Assembly (NCBI GenBank): GCA_020061995.1
Contig: JAGUXE010000036.1
Span: forward strand, 1-8,464
Source: Ignavibacteriales bacterium
Lineage (GTDB): Bacteria > Bacteroidota > Ignavibacteria > Ignavibacteriales > Ignavibacteriaceae
DNA length: 8,464 nt
Direction: 5' to 3'
The position numbers and the translations under genes were made by a program. Positions within the stretch are counted from its first letter, which is position 1. Every line of letters starts with the position of its first letter. The notes under the pieces are model-generated. The model was not told the DNA's origin. It did no database searches and saw only the letters and a program-made list of their open reading frames with translations. Below, in pieces: positions 7,142 to 8,464 of this stretch.

Positions 7142-7405
7142 TTAATTACTTTCTAAAATTATTTTAGAATCTTGAGTAGTGAGTTCGAAAAAACGAATTT
7201 CTTTAGAAACTTTATTTAACAAAACAGGAGAAATTGTAGGTTTTAAAAGATCTTCTAAGGAGAGTGTTTTGACTGGATACTTTCCCTGCGTTATGAGACG
7301 GACTCCCGCTACGCACTGTAGGGAAAGTCCTATTGACTGAGAAGTTAATGGGATTTTTCGTATGTAGTATTTAGCTAGTGCCGTTTCAAAAAAGTAGTAT
7401 TGCAT
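7142..7405 (-). CDS. Doubtful 87-codon reading frame, no recognised family
   Basis: An ATG at 7405 opens 87 codons to a TAA at 7142. I do not recognise the product. There is no signal peptide, membrane segment or known motif; the middle reads VAGVRLITQGKYPVKTLSLEDLL and the tail is weakly amphipathic. No Shine-Dalgarno precedes the ATG. A strong inverted repeat (7279-7328) lies inside it and a GC-rich repeat block lies just upstream, in a region that also holds a broken gene. It may be a short fragment of a lost gene or an accidental frame in a repeat. The central part does look more protein-like than the other chance frames nearby, so I list it at low confidence. Confidence 0.25.
   Translation of the reverse strand: MQYYFFETALAKYYIRKIPLTSQSIGLSLQCVAGVRLITQGKYPVKTLSLEDLLKPTISPVLLNKVSKEIRFFELTTQDSKIILESN
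7279..7330. repeat. Inverted repeat with nested hairpin
   Basis: ACTTTCCCT (7279-7287) matches AGGGAAAGT (7320-7328) exactly, and the pairing extends inward with G-T wobbles. Competing with it is a smaller hairpin, GGACT (7300-7304) with AGTCC (7326-7330), enclosing CTAC/GTAG (7309-7312, 7318-7321). Two alternative folds share the right arm. It is more GC-rich than its surroundings and may be part of a dispersed repeat. Confidence 0.45.
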
Positions 7406-7430
7406 TTTCGATTGTCATTGTTTTTAAACG

Positions 7431-7547
7431 CCCGCCTTCAGGCGAGGTCTCGTCCCGCCCATGGCGGGACGGACAGAGTCACGGAGGTCGCGAAGGAACG
7501 CAGAGATATTGATCTTCTTGCTCCGCGATCCTTTGCGTGCTCAGCGT
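7431..7547. mobile_element. GC-rich palindrome block, REP/MITE-like element
   Basis: Three palindromes in a row stand out against AT-rich DNA. (1) CGCCT/AGGCG (7433-7437, 7440-7444) with a 2-nt spacer. (2) CGTCCCGCC/GGCGGGACG (7451-7459, 7463-7471), a perfect 9-bp stem with a CAT loop. (3) An imperfect long inverted repeat with 24-nt arms, 7482-7505 and 7521-7544, about 18 of 24 pairs matched, with a 15-nt centre. No transposase frame is present, so if mobile it would be non-autonomous. The block lies about 60 bp beyond the truncated end of the glycosyltransferase pseudogene, so it may mark the rearrangement that removed that end. Copy number elsewhere in the genome is unknown. Confidence 0.55.
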
Positions 7548-7607
7548 TGAAACCACAAGATTATTTATTGGAATCAGCACTAGTGTCAAACTCGTTATGG
7601 AAGTTCA

Positions 7608-8464
7608 TTACAATTTGCGATCTCTCATTATAAAGGATATACAAACTATTAACATTAACAGTATCGTTAGTTGAACTTCCCTCCACAATTTTTTTACGCC
7701 CGCAGCAAAGATAATTAAAAATGGAAACTGTATAACCGCTATGAAGATTGATTTTACAGGCGACTCACTCAAGTACCAAAATGTTAAAGCGTTGATATTC
7801 TCTGAAAACGAATGATGTGTAAGTATGCGGTCCGCCATCGGCATCTTGTGGGGTCGAGCCTGTGTTCTTCAATATTTCATTCATCCGGCTATCTCCGATA
7901 AACCACGAGGGCATATTTGACAACGGGTGTTGCAGCCAATGCATCTCCTTGAATTAAATTTAATCCTAAAGATGTATGCACGGGTATAAACTTGTCAGTA
8001 AACAAATAATTCCTAAGCGTTCAAGGTAAAACTATTAGACAAGCTATCGACAAGGTTACGAAAGCATATTTTAAACCCTCCCTCCTCCACCGATAGTAGA
8101 ACAGGCAGAATAATAATAATGGAAACAAGATACCTAACAACACAATGCCTGCAAGATTAATCCTCTGAAATACTCGAATTAAAAGATACGCCGTCAGGGT
8201 GAGGAAAGAAGTATGAGTTGTCTCAATCCACACACGCGATGTGTACCAAATCATCATCGGGTGAAATGAATAAATTAATTGGGCGATGATGCCGGCTTGT
8301 TTTCCAATAATCTTTCCCACAATCAGAAAAACGATAATACCTGTTAATCCAAACAAAAGCGCTTGAAATACTTGAAACCCGAAAAATGCAATAGAAAATT
8401 GTTTCTTCCTCTAATATGTTGATGCTGAACGGATTGCCCCGTAAAACGGGGTTTGCAGCGAAAG
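7608..8464 (-). pseudogene. Broken membrane glycosyltransferase, ArnT/GT39 (PMT_2)-like; 5' end beyond window
   Basis: Intact relatives move a sugar from a polyprenyl-phosphate carrier onto lipid or protein at the outer face of the inner membrane. Read right to left, the first frame encodes FQALLFGLTGIIVFLIVGKI, then IAQLIYSFHPMMIWYTSRVW and IETTHTSFLTLTAYLLIRVF. These are typical membrane segments, with the E and Y/S of the family's loop. It then gives LIVLP-stop-TLRNYLFTDKFIPVHTSLGLN. The TGA at 8021-8023 stands exactly where the family has Trp in P-W-T-x-R-N-Y. An in-frame TAG lies at 8411-8413. Past LNLIQGD the similarity moves to a second frame (MPSWFIGDSRMNEILKNTG, about 7910-7835), then to a third (DRILTHHSF, SESPVKSIFIAVIQFPFLII) that stops at 7608 after FIMRDRKL, short of the usual C-terminus. 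Two frame changes, two stops and a lost end show decay, not recoding: TGG is used for Trp in the intact genes. Confidence 0.8.
8437..8451. repeat. Short GC-rich hairpin inside the pseudogene
   Basis: CCCCGT (8437-8442) and ACGGGG (8446-8451) form a perfect 6-bp stem with a 3-nt AAA loop. It sits in AT-rich sequence 24 bp upstream (in gene direction) of the in-frame TAG, so it could belong to a small insertion into the glycosyltransferase gene. It could also be ordinary coding sequence. Confidence 0.4.

Noticed and set aside
7400..7633. 77-codon plus-strand frame
   Set aside because: It is a readthrough of the GC-rich palindrome block; its composition follows from the repeat arms, and it also overlaps the opposite-strand pseudogene end.
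8021..8023. TGA read as Trp through an alternative genetic code
   Set aside because: TGG encodes Trp many times in the intact genes, and the same pseudogene also has a TAG stop and two frame changes, so mutation explains it better.

Overview
The window is AT-rich and looks like a chromosomal piece from the Bacteroidota/Chlorobiota/Ignavibacteriota group. The support is a protein with a C-terminal type IX secretion (T9SS) sorting domain, lipoproteins with short mixed Fn3-like domains, and a TonB-dependent receptor with an N-terminal carboxypeptidase-regulatory-like domain. Clear Shine-Dalgarno sequences before three of the four genes, and a sigma70-like promoter, point to the Ignavibacteria side rather than classical Bacteroides. 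This placement is an inference from style, not from a marker gene.

Left three quarters (1-6774, all minus strand, read right to left): one apparent operon for the cell envelope. A candidate sigma70-like promoter (6746-6774) is followed immediately by a perfect 14-bp palindrome with a central CG, of LacI-family operator type (6723-6736). A roughly 150-nt leader ends in a strong GGAGG. The genes then run: a secreted two-LamG-domain protein with a T9SS tail (6590-4500); a 153-nt gap holding a perfect 13-bp hairpin; a small lipoprotein (4346-3708); a lipoprotein with two Fn3-like modules and a glutamine-amidotransferase-like fold (3694-2189); and a SusC-like TonB-dependent receptor (2174 to beyond base 1). 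The last three genes are 13-14 nt apart. No SusD-like gene is visible. The simplest reading is a regulated system that binds a ligand, probably a glycan, at the surface and imports it through the outer membrane. The two lipoproteins would stand where SusD-like partners usually do, but the ligand cannot be told from sequence.

Right quarter (6775-8464): degraded and repeat-rich DNA. It holds a cluster of inverted repeats (7037-7132), an unrecognised 87-codon reading frame of doubtful reality that contains another inverted repeat, and a GC-rich block of three palindromes that looks like a dispersed repeat or MITE-like element (7431-7547). It ends with a clearly broken membrane glycosyltransferase gene of the ArnT/GT39 (PMT_2) type (7608-8464, minus). 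That pseudogene has an in-frame TGA replacing the Trp of the conserved P-W-T-x-R-N-Y motif, an upstream in-frame TAG, two frame changes and a lost C-terminus. No tRNA, rRNA, CRISPR array or transposase was seen.
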